Shown here one piece after another: positions 9,226 to 18,573 of a DNA stretch of 64,000 bases (the first letter of the stretch is position 1; each line of letters starts with the position of its first letter). Under the pieces are notes generated by a model. The model did no database searches. It was given only the letters and a program-made list of their open reading frames with translations, and was not told the origin of the DNA. Source of the stretch: Marinifilum sp. N1E240 (GTDB taxonomy: Bacteria; Bacteroidota; Bacteroidia; Bacteroidales; Marinifilaceae); NCBI RefSeq assembly GCF_009295825.1, contig NZ_WHKF01000003.1, positions 310,001 through 374,000 on the forward strand, read 5' to 3'. A program made the position numbers and the translations under genes.

Positions 9226-9299
9226 GCCGATGTAGCTCAGCTGGCTAGAGCAGCTGATTTGTAATCAGCAGGTCGTGGGTTCGAGTCCCTCCACCGGCT
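9226..9299 (+). tRNA. tRNA-Thr (anticodon TGT), copy 1
   Basis: A 74-nt cloverleaf. The anticodon loop TTTGTAA gives TGT, which reads ACA. The T-arm is GTGGGTTCGAGTCCC, the discriminator is T, and CCA is not encoded. The acceptor stem has an A-C mismatch at pair 5-68, which is absent in copy 3. Confidence 0.95.
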
Positions 9300-9368
9300 C
9301 ATCAAATATCAAAAGAAAGTTTAACGACTTTCTTTCGTTCTTTAAAATGTTTTGCCAAAGTAACAATT

Positions 9369-9442
9369 GCCGATGTAGCTCAGCTGGCTAGAGCAGCTGA
9401 TTTGTAATCAGCAGGTCGTGGGTTCGAGTCCCTCCACCGGCT
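9369..9442 (+). tRNA. tRNA-Thr (anticodon TGT), copy 2
   Basis: Identical to copy 1 over its 74 nt, including the A-C acceptor mismatch. Both copies are followed by CATCAA, suggesting a recent tandem duplication. Confidence 0.95.
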
Positions 9443-9469
9443 CATCAATATAAAACAACATTGTTACTT

Positions 9470-9541
9470 GCCGTTGTAGCTCAGGGGTAGAGCGCTTCCT
9501 TGGTAAGGAAGAGGTCATGAGTTCAAATCTCATCAATGGCT
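9470..9541 (+). tRNA. tRNA-Thr (anticodon GGT)
   Basis: A 72-nt cloverleaf with anticodon loop TTGGTAA giving GGT (reads ACC/ACU). The acceptor stem GCCGTTG / CAATGGC holds one G-U pair. CCA is not encoded. Confidence 0.95.
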
Positions 9542-9552
9542 CAAAAAAATTC

Positions 9553-9626
9553 GCCGATGTAGCTCAGCTGGCTAGAGCAGCTGATTTGTAATCAGCAGGT
9601 CGTGGGTTCGAGTCCCTCCATCGGCT
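9553..9626 (+). tRNA. tRNA-Thr (anticodon TGT), copy 3
   Basis: The same sequence as copies 1 and 2 except CATCGGC at the 3' acceptor strand, which restores perfect pairing with GCCGATG. A T run follows at once and may terminate the tRNA transcript. Confidence 0.95.
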
Positions 9627-9700
9627 CTTTTTTTATTCTCCCTCCAACTTTATTTTCAAGTTTATTATTTTAATTCATTAGTTTAAAACGCAATTATCTC

Positions 9701-9732
9701 TTTGTTCTTCAAAAGAAATTAGTGTATTTTCG
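9701..9732 (+). promoter_or_regulatory. Likely promoter of the transaldolase-like gene
   Basis: TTTG at 9701-9704, a 20-base spacer and TATTTTCG at 9725-9732 approximate the Bacteroidota -33/-7 consensus. The start codon lies 33 bases further on. Confidence 0.5.
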
Positions 9733-9765
9733 TTTTTGACTTAAAAACAAACTAAAAATCGTAAA

Positions 9766-10422
9766 ATGAAGTTTTTTATTGACACAGCTAATCTTGATCA
9801 GATTAAAGAAGCACAGGATTTAGGAGTTCTTGATGGTGTAACAACCAATCCATCTCTTATGGCTAAAGAGGGAATTAAAGGAACTAAAAACATCAAACAA
9901 CACTATGTTGATATTTGCGGTATAGTTGATGGAGATGTAAGTGCTGAAGTTATTGCTACAGATTTTGAGGGTATGATTTCAGAAGGTGAAGAACTTGCTG
10001 CTCTTCATCCACAAATTGTTGTAAAAGTTCCATGCACAAAAGACGGTATTAAAGCCGTAAAATATTTAAGTTCCAAAAATATTAGAACCAATTGTACTCT
10101 AATATTCTCTGTTGGGCAAGCTCTATTAGCTGCTAAAGCTGGTGCTACCTATGTTTCTCCTTTTGTAGGAAGACTTGATGATATTTCAACTGACGGTATC
10201 GAATTAATACGTCAAATAGCAGACATGAATAGTTATTACGGATTCGAAACTCAAGTTTTAGCCGCATCTATTCGTCACACCATGCACATGATTCAATGTG
10301 TTGAAGTAGGTGCTGATGTTGCAACTTGTCCGTTAAGTGCAATCACAGGTCTTTTAAAGCATCCTCTTACTGATAAAGGATTGGAACAATTTTTAGCTGA
10401 CTACAATAAGTTAAATGGGTAA
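9766..10422 (+). CDS. fsa: Fructose-6-phosphate aldolase / small transaldolase
   Basis: A 218-aa class I aldolase of the TalC/FSA family: a cytosolic TIM barrel that forms a Schiff base at Lys87 in IVVKVPCT. The N-terminus [16 protein letters not shown] and [13 protein letters not shown] are typical, as is [18 protein letters not shown] near the C-terminus. Members act either as fructose-6-phosphate aldolase or as short transaldolases in the pentose phosphate pathway, and sequence alone does not decide. It is monocistronic with its own promoter and terminator. Confidence 0.92.
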   Translation: MKFFIDTANLDQIKEAQDLGVLDGVTTNPSLMAKEGIKGTKNIKQHYVDICGIVDGDVSAEVIATDFEGMISEGEELAALHPQIVVKVPCTKDGIKAVKYLSSKNIRTNCTLIFSVGQALLAAKAGATYVSPFVGRLDDISTDGIELIRQIADMNSYYGFETQVLAASIRHTMHMIQCVEVGADVATCPLSAITGLLKHPLTDKGLEQFLADYNKLNG

Positions 10423-10445
10423 AACTACTCGGAAAAAAATTTTAA

Positions 10446-10474
10446 AAAGGGATGTTTCGACATTCCTTTTTTTT
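10446..10474 (+). terminator. Terminator of the transaldolase-like gene
   Basis: A 10-bp stem AAAGGGATGT / ACATTCCTTT (one G-U pair) with a TTCG tetraloop and a T8 run, 23 bases after the stop codon. Confidence 0.85.
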
Positions 10475-10598
10475 ATTGCAATACTATACAGAAATTAATA
10501 ATATGTTGTGGATTGAAAATAAATAAGACAGAACAAGTTAACCTTACGCTCGAAACTTTTATCTTTATTTCCCGAAATAACCCCTAACCACTACAGTA

Positions 10599-11210
10599 AT
10601 GCTTATAAAATTGTATCCTGATAACCCTAATCATAGGGAATTTCAGCGAATCGCAGATGTATTAAGAGATGGAGGCGTTGTTATATATCCCACAGATACG
10701 GTTTATGCAATCGGATGTGATATAACCAATAACAAAGCCATCCAAAAAATAGCTCGTTTAAAAGATATATCTGCTGATAAAGGAAACTTTTCGATTATTT
10801 GTAACAGCTTAAGCAATCTTTCTGAATATGCAAAGGTTGATAATGCATCGTTTAAAATAATGAAGAAAAACCTACCCGGTGCATTTACTTTTATTCTACA
10901 AGCGAGTAACAATGTTCCCAAGCTGTTTAAAAGTAAAAAGAAAACCGTTGGCATAAGAGTCCCCGATCACTACATTCCTTTAGGAATTGTTGAAGAGTTA
11001 GGAAACCCTATAATGACAACATCAATTCATGATCCCGACGAAGTTATTGAATACACTACCGATCCGGAACTGATACATGAAAAATACAATAAGGATGTGG
11101 ATTTGATAATAGATGGTGGATATGGAAACAATACAGCATCAACAGTGATTGATTGCACAAATGGTGAGTTTGAAATTATCAGGCCAGGAATTGGAGAACT
11201 TACATATTAA
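10599..11210 (+). CDS. YrdC/Sua5 family protein, YciO type
   Basis: A 203-aa member of the family that binds nucleotide and double-stranded RNA. The YrdC/Sua5 branch makes threonylcarbamoyl-AMP for the t6A37 modification. This protein tracks the YciO branch: it opens with a YPDNPNHREF-like segment, then GGVVIYPTDTVYAIGCDI, LPGAFTFIL, TVGIRVPDHYIP and STVIDCTNGEFEIIRPG. Whether YciO proteins perform the t6A step in vivo is less certain than for TsaC. It probably has its own promoter (TATCTTTA at 10560) and ends at a strong bidirectional terminator. Confidence 0.85.
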   Translation: MLIKLYPDNPNHREFQRIADVLRDGGVVIYPTDTVYAIGCDITNNKAIQKIARLKDISADKGNFSIICNSLSNLSEYAKVDNASFKIMKKNLPGAFTFILQASNNVPKLFKSKKKTVGIRVPDHYIPLGIVEELGNPIMTTSIHDPDEVIEYTTDPELIHEKYNKDVDLIIDGGYGNNTASTVIDCTNGEFEIIRPGIGELTY

Positions 11211-11228
11211 ACAAAATATTTGTATAAA

Positions 11229-11263
11229 AAAATGCCGATAAGAAAATTCTTACCGGCATTTTT
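11229..11263. terminator. Bidirectional terminator
   Basis: A long hairpin with outer stem AAATGCCG / CGGCATTT, one A-C mismatch, and inner stem TAAGAA / TTCTTA. It is flanked by A and T runs and sits between two convergent genes. Confidence 0.85.
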
Positions 11264-11282
11264 CATATAAGTTTCTTCAGTA

Positions 11283-11558
11283 CTATGCTACTTTTCCTGA
11301 TGATTTTAATAAGCTTACACGTAACAGAATATGTCCTCCAGGTCGGTTTCCAATAAACTCTGGATGATATCCTGCATTCTCTAAATCAGTTTTTACCAAA
11401 CGAATTAGTTCTGATGCAACATTTTCGAAATGATGTGTCGCGACTACCTTACCTTTGCTAAAACTTTTTTCAAATTTCGTCAATACTTTTTCTGACTCTC
11501 TTTTATATTTCGCGATTTCTTTTTCAATTAAATGATTGTACTTTTCAATGTTCTTCAT
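11283..11558 (-). CDS. Small hypothetical protein
   Basis: A 91-aa soluble protein with a highly charged N-terminal half likely to be helical or coiled coil (IEKYNHLIEKEIAKYKRESE). It ends in a segment with GNRPGGHILLRVSLLKSSG. There is no signal peptide or membrane helix and I recognise no family. It has its own ATG and a shared bidirectional terminator, so it is probably real and monocistronic. The function is unknown. Confidence 0.55.
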   Translation of the reverse strand: MKNIEKYNHLIEKEIAKYKRESEKVLTKFEKSFSKGKVVATHHFENVASELIRLVKTDLENAGYHPEFIGNRPGGHILLRVSLLKSSGKVA

Positions 11559-11786
11559 GAGTTTAATTAAAGGTTGTTCAAAATGTAATAGACTGTAATA
11601 TTAATAAATCTATTTACGGTAAACATTATAAAATGTTATATTTTCATGATAAAAGTTTTCATTTTACTGACTAAAAGAAAAAATCAATTATTTAAGGATT
11701 CTGAATAATAGACAGTTTCACTATTTTAAGTGATTTATTATTTTTAATTAAAATCGCAAAATGTGACCAGAACAATTTATTAAATA

Positions 11787-11816
11787 TAAAAAAAGAGAAC
11801 TCCAAAGTTCTCTCTC
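11787..11816 (-). terminator. Terminator of the trk operon
   Basis: Minus-strand hairpin AGAGAACT / AGTTCTCT with a TTGG loop followed by a U7 run, 28 bases past the last trkH stop. Confidence 0.85.
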
Positions 11817-11843
11817 CTACTAATATTTAATTAAATATTTTAA

Positions 11844-13292
11844 TTAATGTCTCCAAAATGAAGGCGAAAACAACACCAAAACCGTAAACAACTCCAATCG
11901 TCCTAACATCATTAAAAAAGCAAGAAACCATTTTGCCAAGTCAGGTAATTTATAAAAATTCTCCATCGGACCAACTTCACCAAAACCTGGTCCAATATTA
12001 CCAAGTGTGGTAGCTACAGCACTAAAAGCTGAATAAATATCAGGAGTCCAAAGCGACATGAGAATTGATGATATCATGAAAATGATGACGTAAAAAACAA
12101 AAAAGGCCAAAATATTGGTTACAGTCTTCTGATCTACTACATGCTTATTATAACGAATTGGAATTACAGCATTAGGATGAACCAAACGTTTTAATTCATA
12201 AAAACTATTCTTGAATAAAAGTAAAATACGAACAACTTTCACTCCTCCTCCTGTTGACCCAGCAGATCCACCGACGAAAAACAATACAAAAATCAACATT
12301 CCCAGAAATGGTGTCCATAACAGGTAATCAGCGGTAGCATAACCTGTTGTTGTAATTATTGAGACAACTGTAAATAAACTATCTCGAAATGCCTGCTCTC
12401 CACTTATATTGCCTGCTGCAAATAAACCCACAGCTATTAACAAACTAAAAAGTAAAACAACAATTGTATAAAATCTAAACTCCTCATCTTTAAAAATTTT
12501 TGTTGCCTTTCCCGTAATAACAGCATACGACAATGTAAAATTTGTACCCGCAACAAACATGAAGAAAATTATAACATACTGAAGATAAGGAGAAGTAAAA
12601 AAGCCAACACTTGCTTGTTTTGTAGAGTATCCACCAGTTGCCATAGTTGTTAAGGAGTGATTAATGGCGTCGAAAAATGTCATTCCCCCTGCAAATAACA
12701 ATATGGTCTGAATTAATGTAAACAACATGTACAATCCCCAAAGGTTACGTGCAGTCTCTTTAATTCTTGGCGTTAATTTATCAGGAGCAGGACCAGGAAC
12801 TTCGGCAACAAATAGTTCTCGTCCTCCAATTCCTAATGTTGGTAATATTGCAAGGAACATCACAATTATCCCCATACCACCCATCCATTGGGTAAGTGAA
12901 CGCCAAAAAAGAATACCATGTGGCAATTCCTCAATATTGTTTAAAATAGACGATCCGGTAGTGGTAAATCCTGACATAGTTTCGAAAAATGCATTTGTTA
13001 CGTTAGGTATAGCACCACTAAACAAATACGGTAAACATCCGAATATCGAAAATACAACCCATACTAAACTAACAATAATATATCCCTCTCTTTTCCCAAG
13101 ATCCTTCTTTACACCTTTCGAAGTAAGATAACTCAAAGAACCTACAACTAGAGTAATTAAACCAGCTTTTAAAAAAGCTAAGGAATCAGACTCACCATAA
13201 ATTAAGGAAACAATTAAGGATAGAAATAAGAAGAAGCTTTCTCCAACTAGAAGCTTCCCTAAAATATTCAGAATAATTTTAAACTTGACCAC
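11844..13292 (-). CDS. trkH: TrkH-type potassium uptake protein (paralogue 1)
   Basis: A 482-aa membrane channel subunit for K+ uptake with repeated helix-pore-helix units. Filter and pore text includes TMSGFTTTGSSIL, TMATGGYST, STITTTGYATAD-like VVSIITTTGYA, and TTLGNIGPGFGEVG. It works with the cytosolic TrkA regulator encoded upstream. The start is a GTG at 13292. It lies 59 bases downstream of a second trkH of exactly the same length, so the two arose by duplication. Their divergence (different N-termini and loops) suggests they are not redundant (inference). Confidence 0.92.
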   Translation of the reverse strand: MVKFKIILNILGKLLVGESFFLFLSLIVSLIYGESDSLAFLKAGLITLVVGSLSYLTSKGVKKDLGKREGYIIVSLVWVVFSIFGCLPYLFSGAIPNVTNAFFETMSGFTTTGSSILNNIEELPHGILFWRSLTQWMGGMGIIVMFLAILPTLGIGGRELFVAEVPGPAPDKLTPRIKETARNLWGLYMLFTLIQTILLFAGGMTFFDAINHSLTTMATGGYSTKQASVGFFTSPYLQYVIIFFMFVAGTNFTLSYAVITGKATKIFKDEEFRFYTIVVLLFSLLIAVGLFAAGNISGEQAFRDSLFTVVSIITTTGYATADYLLWTPFLGMLIFVLFFVGGSAGSTGGGVKVVRILLLFKNSFYELKRLVHPNAVIPIRYNKHVVDQKTVTNILAFFVFYVIIFMISSILMSLWTPDIYSAFSAVATTLGNIGPGFGEVGPMENFYKLPDLAKWFLAFLMMLGRLELFTVLVLFSPSFWRH

Positions 13293-13351
13293 TTTTATCG
13301 GCTTGAGATTTTATCCAAAGATATCATTCTAAGGACTGAAAAAAAATTAAG

Positions 13352-14800
13352 TTATTGATTCTTCCAAAAAGATGGAACAAAAATAATTAAAAAGGTGAAT
13401 AACTCTAATCGCCCCAATAACATTAGGAATGATAATATCCATTTGCCGGCATCTGGAACTTGCGCAAAATTATTCATTGGACCAACCGTTCCCAAGCCTG
13501 GACCTATTCCTCCCATTGTAGTAGCAACTGCACCCAAAGCTGAGATGAAATCTAAACCGACTAGTGTCATTGCAAAACATCCAATAAAAAACACCATAAA
13601 ATACAGGATAACGAAAGCGAGAATTTTCGAAATAATGTCTTGTCCAACCATGTCGTTATTGTACCGAACAGGTAAGACTGCCGAAGGGTGTATTAGGCGC
13701 TTAAATTCTAAAAGACTATTTTTAAAAAGTAACAAATGACGAAGAATTTTCACCCCTCCAGAAGTGCTACCAACGCATGCTCCTGTAAACATTAATCCAA
13801 AAATAAGAAATAGAAGATACGGATGCCATAATGTATAATCAGCACTCACGAAACCTGTACTAGTGATAACTGAAGTTACCTGAAAAAGAGCATCTCTAAA
13901 TGATTTCTCAAATGATCCATGATCCAAATAAACAAGGGTGACTGTAATAACAGAAGTTACAAATAGAATTAATGCTACATAAACTTTAAATTCATGGTTC
14001 TGAACTATTTTTTTAACATTCCCTTTTATAGCAAAATAGTGTAAAGTGAAATTGGTTCCTGCTAAAAACATGAAAACAATAAGCACATATTGAATGTAAG
14101 GTGAATAATTAACAATACTTTCATTTTGCGTTGAAAATCCGCCTGATGCTAAAGTTCCAAATGAATGGCAAATAGCATCGAAAATCCCCATCCCTCCCAA
14201 TGCTAAAAATATAGTTTCCAATGCGATTAATAGCATGTATATTCCCCATAAACGTTGAGCTGTTTCTTTAATTCTTGGATGCAATTTCTCAGGAGTAATT
14301 CCTGCAGCTTCTGCATTGAACATCGCCATACCTCCAAATCCAAAAATTGGTAAAATAGCAATTGTCAATACCAAAATTCCCATTCCACCCAATAAATGGG
14401 TTAAAGATCGCCAAAATAAAATTCCATGAGGTAATGCTTCAATATTAGATATAACAGAAGCACCTGTAGTAGTGAATCCCGATATTGTCTCAAAAAAAGC
14501 ATTTGTAAATCCATCAACATAGCCACCTAGAAGAAATGGCATTGCACCAAAAATTGAAAATATAACCCAAACGAAACTTACTATAATAAAAGCTTCACGC
14601 TTACCAATATCCTTTTTACATTGGTAAGTAGAAAAGTAAGTAATTGTACCAATAATCAAACTAATAGATGCCGATTGTACAAATGTGTAAAAATCACCAT
14701 CTCCATAAAAAAATGCAACTGCCGAGCTAATCATCAGGAAAAAACTTTCCACGACCATTATTATCGACATCACGTAAAAAACAAATTTCCAGTTAAGCAT
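13352..14800 (-). CDS. trkH: TrkH-type potassium uptake protein (paralogue 2)
   Basis: A 482-aa paralogue of the neighbouring trkH, sharing the same pore segments (TISGFTTTGASVI, TLASGGFST, SVITSTGFVSAD, TTMGGIGPGLGTVG). The glycines that line the K+ filter are present in all four repeats. ATG start at 14800. It sits between trkA and the other trkH. A strong hairpin between trkA and this gene may reduce read-through, so the trkH pair may be expressed at a different level from trkA. Confidence 0.92.
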   Translation of the reverse strand: MLNWKFVFYVMSIIMVVESFFLMISSAVAFFYGDGDFYTFVQSASISLIIGTITYFSTYQCKKDIGKREAFIIVSFVWVIFSIFGAMPFLLGGYVDGFTNAFFETISGFTTTGASVISNIEALPHGILFWRSLTHLLGGMGILVLTIAILPIFGFGGMAMFNAEAAGITPEKLHPRIKETAQRLWGIYMLLIALETIFLALGGMGIFDAICHSFGTLASGGFSTQNESIVNYSPYIQYVLIVFMFLAGTNFTLHYFAIKGNVKKIVQNHEFKVYVALILFVTSVITVTLVYLDHGSFEKSFRDALFQVTSVITSTGFVSADYTLWHPYLLFLIFGLMFTGACVGSTSGGVKILRHLLLFKNSLLEFKRLIHPSAVLPVRYNNDMVGQDIISKILAFVILYFMVFFIGCFAMTLVGLDFISALGAVATTMGGIGPGLGTVGPMNNFAQVPDAGKWILSFLMLLGRLELFTFLIIFVPSFWKNQ

Positions 14801-14852
14801 TACAACCAGGTTTTATTTCTACTATGTCAATTAAAAATTAACAGAAAATAAG

Positions 14853-14877
14853 AAGCCAAATTCAGCGAATTTGGCTT
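14853..14877 (-). terminator. Hairpin between trkA and trkH (terminator or attenuator)
   Basis: An 11-bp perfect stem (AAGCCAAATTC / GAATTTGGCTT) with a 3-base loop, 9 bases after the trkA stop. The following minus-strand tract (CTTCTTATTTTC) is only moderately U-rich, so partial read-through into trkH is plausible. Confidence 0.65.
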
Positions 14878-14885
14878 TGGGAAGT

Positions 14886-16226
14886 CTATTTAAAAAACTT
14901 TTCGACTTTTTTAATTGCAGAAGGTAAAGTAAAAACAACTACTTTATCATTCACTTGAATTTGAACATCACCTGTAGCGATTATCGATTCATCGCCACGA
15001 ATGACACCACCAACATTAGCATCATCAGGAAAATTAATTTCACTCAATCTACCTTTTGTAATTTTCGAACCTTCCTTCGCTGACAATTCCATTACCTCAG
15101 CTTCTGAAACAGTTAACCACTTGCAATGCTGAACATCTGCATCCATAGTAAAACGATAAATGTAACTTGCTGCCAATAGCTTTTTATTAATCATGGTTCC
15201 TACACCAATATTGTCAGCCAAATCGATATAATCGATATTTTCTACCTCGGCAATTGTACGCTTAACGCCCATTTTCTTTGCTAAAAGGCAAGCCAAAATA
15301 TTTGTTTCTGAGTTTCCAGTTACCGCAACAAAAGCATCCATTTTATGAATTCCTTCTTCTTTTAGTAACTCCTTGTCTCTACCATCTCCATTAATCACGA
15401 GAGTATCTTGAAGACGATCTGCCAATTTCAGACTCTTCTCTTTATCAATCTCAAGTAATTTAAGGTTCATTTTTTTACCTAATTCCATTGCGGTTTTTTG
15501 TCCTATACGACTTCCGCCCAAAATCATGGCATTTTTAATTTCGTATTTTTGCTTACCCGCCAAAAGCATCACCTTTTCAATACTTTCCGGTTTACTAATT
15601 ACAAAAACTAAATCTCCTCTTGAAAATCGATTATGACCGCGAGGAATAATGGTTGTATCTTCTCGTTTTATTGCTACAGCTCTAAAATCAACATCAGCAG
15701 TCATTTCCGCAACTTCTGCCATGGTTTTGTCCATCAATATTGATTTACTGCTAATTTTTATTCCATATAGCAACAATCTACCACCAGAGAACTCATACAT
15801 CTGCCTAGTTCCTGATCTTGAGAGATAACTGATCACCTCTTTGGCCGCTAATTTCTCTGGATAAATTAACTCATCAATTCCCAAACTTTGAAGATATTCT
15901 TTATTCTCAGGAATTAAATACTCTTGATTATCAATTCTTGCAATGGTTTTAATCGCACCAAGTTTCTTTGCCAGAATTGTTGAAGTAATATTTGTCGTTT
16001 CAGATTGCGTAACGGCAATAAATAGATCAGCTTTCTTTACACTAGCTTCTCTCAAGTCTTTTAAAGAAGCACTCGAACCAACTATGGTTAATAAATCTAG
16101 ATGGGAATCGATCTCCTTCAACTTCTCTTCATCATTATCAAGTAAAATAATATCATGATCCTGATGACTCAACATCTTCGCCAAATGAGTTCCTACAGCT
16201 CCCGCTCCGGCAATAACAATCTTCAT
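14886..16226 (-). CDS. trkA: Trk system K+ uptake regulator TrkA
   Basis: A 446-aa cytosolic protein with two RCK units. Each has a Rossmann NAD-binding part and a TrkA-C part. The first nucleotide loop is VIAGAGAVGTHLAK at residues 3-16 with ILLDNDEEKL. The second is MILGGSRIGQKTA near residue 235 with LLEIDKEKS. It gates TrkH in response to NAD(H) or ATP. It is first of the trkA-trkH-trkH run, and both channel subunits follow on the same strand. Confidence 0.94.
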   Translation of the reverse strand: MKIVIAGAGAVGTHLAKMLSHQDHDIILLDNDEEKLKEIDSHLDLLTIVGSSASLKDLREASVKKADLFIAVTQSETTNITSTILAKKLGAIKTIARIDNQEYLIPENKEYLQSLGIDELIYPEKLAAKEVISYLSRSGTRQMYEFSGGRLLLYGIKISSKSILMDKTMAEVAEMTADVDFRAVAIKREDTTIIPRGHNRFSRGDLVFVISKPESIEKVMLLAGKQKYEIKNAMILGGSRIGQKTAMELGKKMNLKLLEIDKEKSLKLADRLQDTLVINGDGRDKELLKEEGIHKMDAFVAVTGNSETNILACLLAKKMGVKRTIAEVENIDYIDLADNIGVGTMINKKLLAASYIYRFTMDADVQHCKWLTVSEAEVMELSAKEGSKITKGRLSEINFPDDANVGGVIRGDESIIATGDVQIQVNDKVVVFTLPSAIKKVEKFFK

Positions 16227-16397
16227 AACTTTATTCCGTTAACATTAATTGGAAAAATTCGTCGGCAAATTAACACATTATCGAGCAAATTAGATAGCAA
16301 TTTGTTAAAAAACATTAAAAGCCAAGCTCTCTAAATTACCAAAACAGATTTAGAATACAAAGGCGCTATTTGAATGATTATCTTTTATTGGTTAATC

Positions 16398-18473
16398 TTA
16401 TTTCTTTGTAGATAAGATGTAAATTAATGCTCCTGATTCCCTTACATTATGCACATTATCTATTTCGTTCGCATTAATATTATCCAATTTATCTAAGTCA
16501 TTTTTATAAACTGATGCATCAAAAACAGTCAATCTTTCTCCAATTTGTTTTGTTAAGATATCCTTTGATTTCAATGCGCCTTTTCTACAGACAACTATAT
16601 CGGCATTCAAACTATCTAAAACTGCAGTAATATTTCCTATTCTCCTACCAATAAACACAATATTTTTCCCTCCAATTTCTCTACAATCAATATCTTGTAT
16701 TGTATCAATTTCAATATTTGTGATTTCTTTATGCAAAAAATAAGACTTTGTCAATCGTTCTCTTTTTTGTTCATCAAGTTTCTCATCCAATAATAGAATT
16801 GCTCTATTATTATCACAAAAACCAACTAAACTATTTCTTCCTGCATTAAATACAACAAGCTCTGTTTCAACGTTATTAAATTTCGAAATTAATCCAGGTA
16901 ATTGATATAATACTAAAACCATTAACAAAGTAAAAACTGCTTTTTTCCTTTTTAAAAAGAGAATAAAAATTAGACTGAATAGTAAGAAATAAAGCAGAGT
17001 TACCTGATAACTGGAGAATGTACAATCCCGAATAACAGCTCCTGGCAATTCTTGAATCTTAACAATCAACCAATTCACTCCTTCTACCGAATGCTGAAGA
17101 ATCCAGGCTAGTGGATTCGAAATCCATTCTACATTTGCAAAAATTAATAATAGTGCTGATAAATAAATTAGCAAGCCTGCCATTAATATGACCACATATC
17201 CCGAGAGTAAAAAGTAGGTAGGAAATTGATTAAAATAATATATAGCTAAAGGGAAAGTAGCTATTTGTGCAGATATTGCCACTGTTGTTAGTTGCCAAAA
17301 TTTTCGTAATATGAAATTTTCTATATAAATCATTTTATCAAATCGAGGCTGAAAAAATACAATTCCCGCCACAGCCAGGTACGAAAATTGAAACCCAACG
17401 GTAAATAAGAGATACGGATCAAACAATAGTAAAAAACAGGCTGATGCAGCCAAAGAATTAAAAATTCCACCTTTACGATTTAAAATCCCTCCCACTATAA
17501 TAAAACTAAACATACAGGCTGCTCTCATTACAGATGGTGACATTCCTGTTAACAATGCATACATCCATAAACACGCCAGTAATAAAAATCCTTTAAGCCA
17601 ATTCCCACCTCGCATTTTTGTAAGAAATCCCAAAAGATAATTCATCACCAAAAAGATAATGCCTACATGCAGTCCCGAAACTGCAAGAACATGCATTGCA
17701 CCAGCATCAGCCCAAGCACGTTTTAATTCCGGGTCAAGATTTGTTTTAGAACCTAGTGTAAGAGCTGCCAGAATATCATAACTTTCATTTACAATACCCT
17801 TATCTCTATAAATATTTAGCAAATTGCTTCGCCACTTTAATGCAAGTAACCTTAAGCTTTTCGAAGTGGTACCATCAATTAACAACCAAGAATTCGAATC
17901 CAGATAAGATGAATACAAAATATGCTGTGTTTTCAAATATCCAGCATAATCGAACTCGTAGGGGTTGCCTGCATTTATAACTTTATTCAATTTGGTATTA
18001 ATCAGCAACTGATCACCTGGTTTCAATAGAAACGCATTAGAATCTTTTTGCAGATATAAAATACCCTTGGCTGTTTCTTGATTGATATTGTTTAAGCTTA
18101 TGGCTTCTTTAATCCTAACCACACAAGCAAAAGATTTCGTCTTTTCCGAAGGAGTATCAAGTAGTTCTACCCTATAATACTGACAAGAATCACAACTTTG
18201 TATGTGCATTGCCTTATCTATAGTATTCATTCGAAATGCTGATAATCCTACCAATAGGATAGATAAAAACAAACCAAAAAATACTCCATATGAATATGAT
18301 TTTCTAAAGCTCGGAATCGAAATTATTGTAAGAATACCAAGAAATCCCAGAAGCAAGAAGAATTCCCAAATAAATGCCTGTATAGTGACTGAATTGGCGA
18401 AACTAATCCCAATTATTAAAGGCAATAATATACGTAAGAAAGGATGCTGACGAATGAGTTCCCGAAATGACAT
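16398..18473 (-). CDS. ComEC/Rec2-family membrane protein
   Basis: A 691-aa polytopic protein. An N-terminal DUF4131-like segment with early helices and an OB-like stretch (residues 1-190) leads into the ComEC competence core. That core carries ALTLGSKTNLDPELKRAWADAG and HVLAVSGLHVGIIF near residues 240-275, then a run of membrane helices. The C-terminus (about 530-691) lacks the HxHxDH metallo-beta-lactamase motif of full ComEC, as in many Bacteroidota members. It would pass single-stranded DNA across the inner membrane if competence is functional. An upstream GTG at 18476 is possible, but the ATG at 18473 is preferred. Confidence 0.85.
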   Translation of the reverse strand: MSFRELIRQHPFLRILLPLIIGISFANSVTIQAFIWEFFLLLGFLGILTIISIPSFRKSYSYGVFFGLFLSILLVGLSAFRMNTIDKAMHIQSCDSCQYYRVELLDTPSEKTKSFACVVRIKEAISLNNINQETAKGILYLQKDSNAFLLKPGDQLLINTKLNKVINAGNPYEFDYAGYLKTQHILYSSYLDSNSWLLIDGTTSKSLRLLALKWRSNLLNIYRDKGIVNESYDILAALTLGSKTNLDPELKRAWADAGAMHVLAVSGLHVGIIFLVMNYLLGFLTKMRGGNWLKGFLLLACLWMYALLTGMSPSVMRAACMFSFIIVGGILNRKGGIFNSLAASACFLLLFDPYLLFTVGFQFSYLAVAGIVFFQPRFDKMIYIENFILRKFWQLTTVAISAQIATFPLAIYYFNQFPTYFLLSGYVVILMAGLLIYLSALLLIFANVEWISNPLAWILQHSVEGVNWLIVKIQELPGAVIRDCTFSSYQVTLLYFLLFSLIFILFLKRKKAVFTLLMVLVLYQLPGLISKFNNVETELVVFNAGRNSLVGFCDNNRAILLLDEKLDEQKRERLTKSYFLHKEITNIEIDTIQDIDCREIGGKNIVFIGRRIGNITAVLDSLNADIVVCRKGALKSKDILTKQIGERLTVFDASVYKNDLDKLDNINANEIDNVHNVRESGALIYILSTKK

Positions 18474-18524
18474 CACAAATACATTAATGGTTCATTCAAT
18501 TTAACAATTCTCTAGGTAAAAACA

Positions 18525-18551
18525 AAGCCCTTACTTTTTAAGTAAGGGCTT
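18525..18551 (-). terminator. Terminator of the DUF6588-like gene
   Basis: A 12-bp perfect stem AAGCCCTTACTT / AAGTAAGGGCTT with a 3-base loop and a U-rich tract on the minus strand, 23 bases past the stop codon. Confidence 0.85.
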
Positions 18552-18573
18552 GACTAACTAATGTTCAGATATA

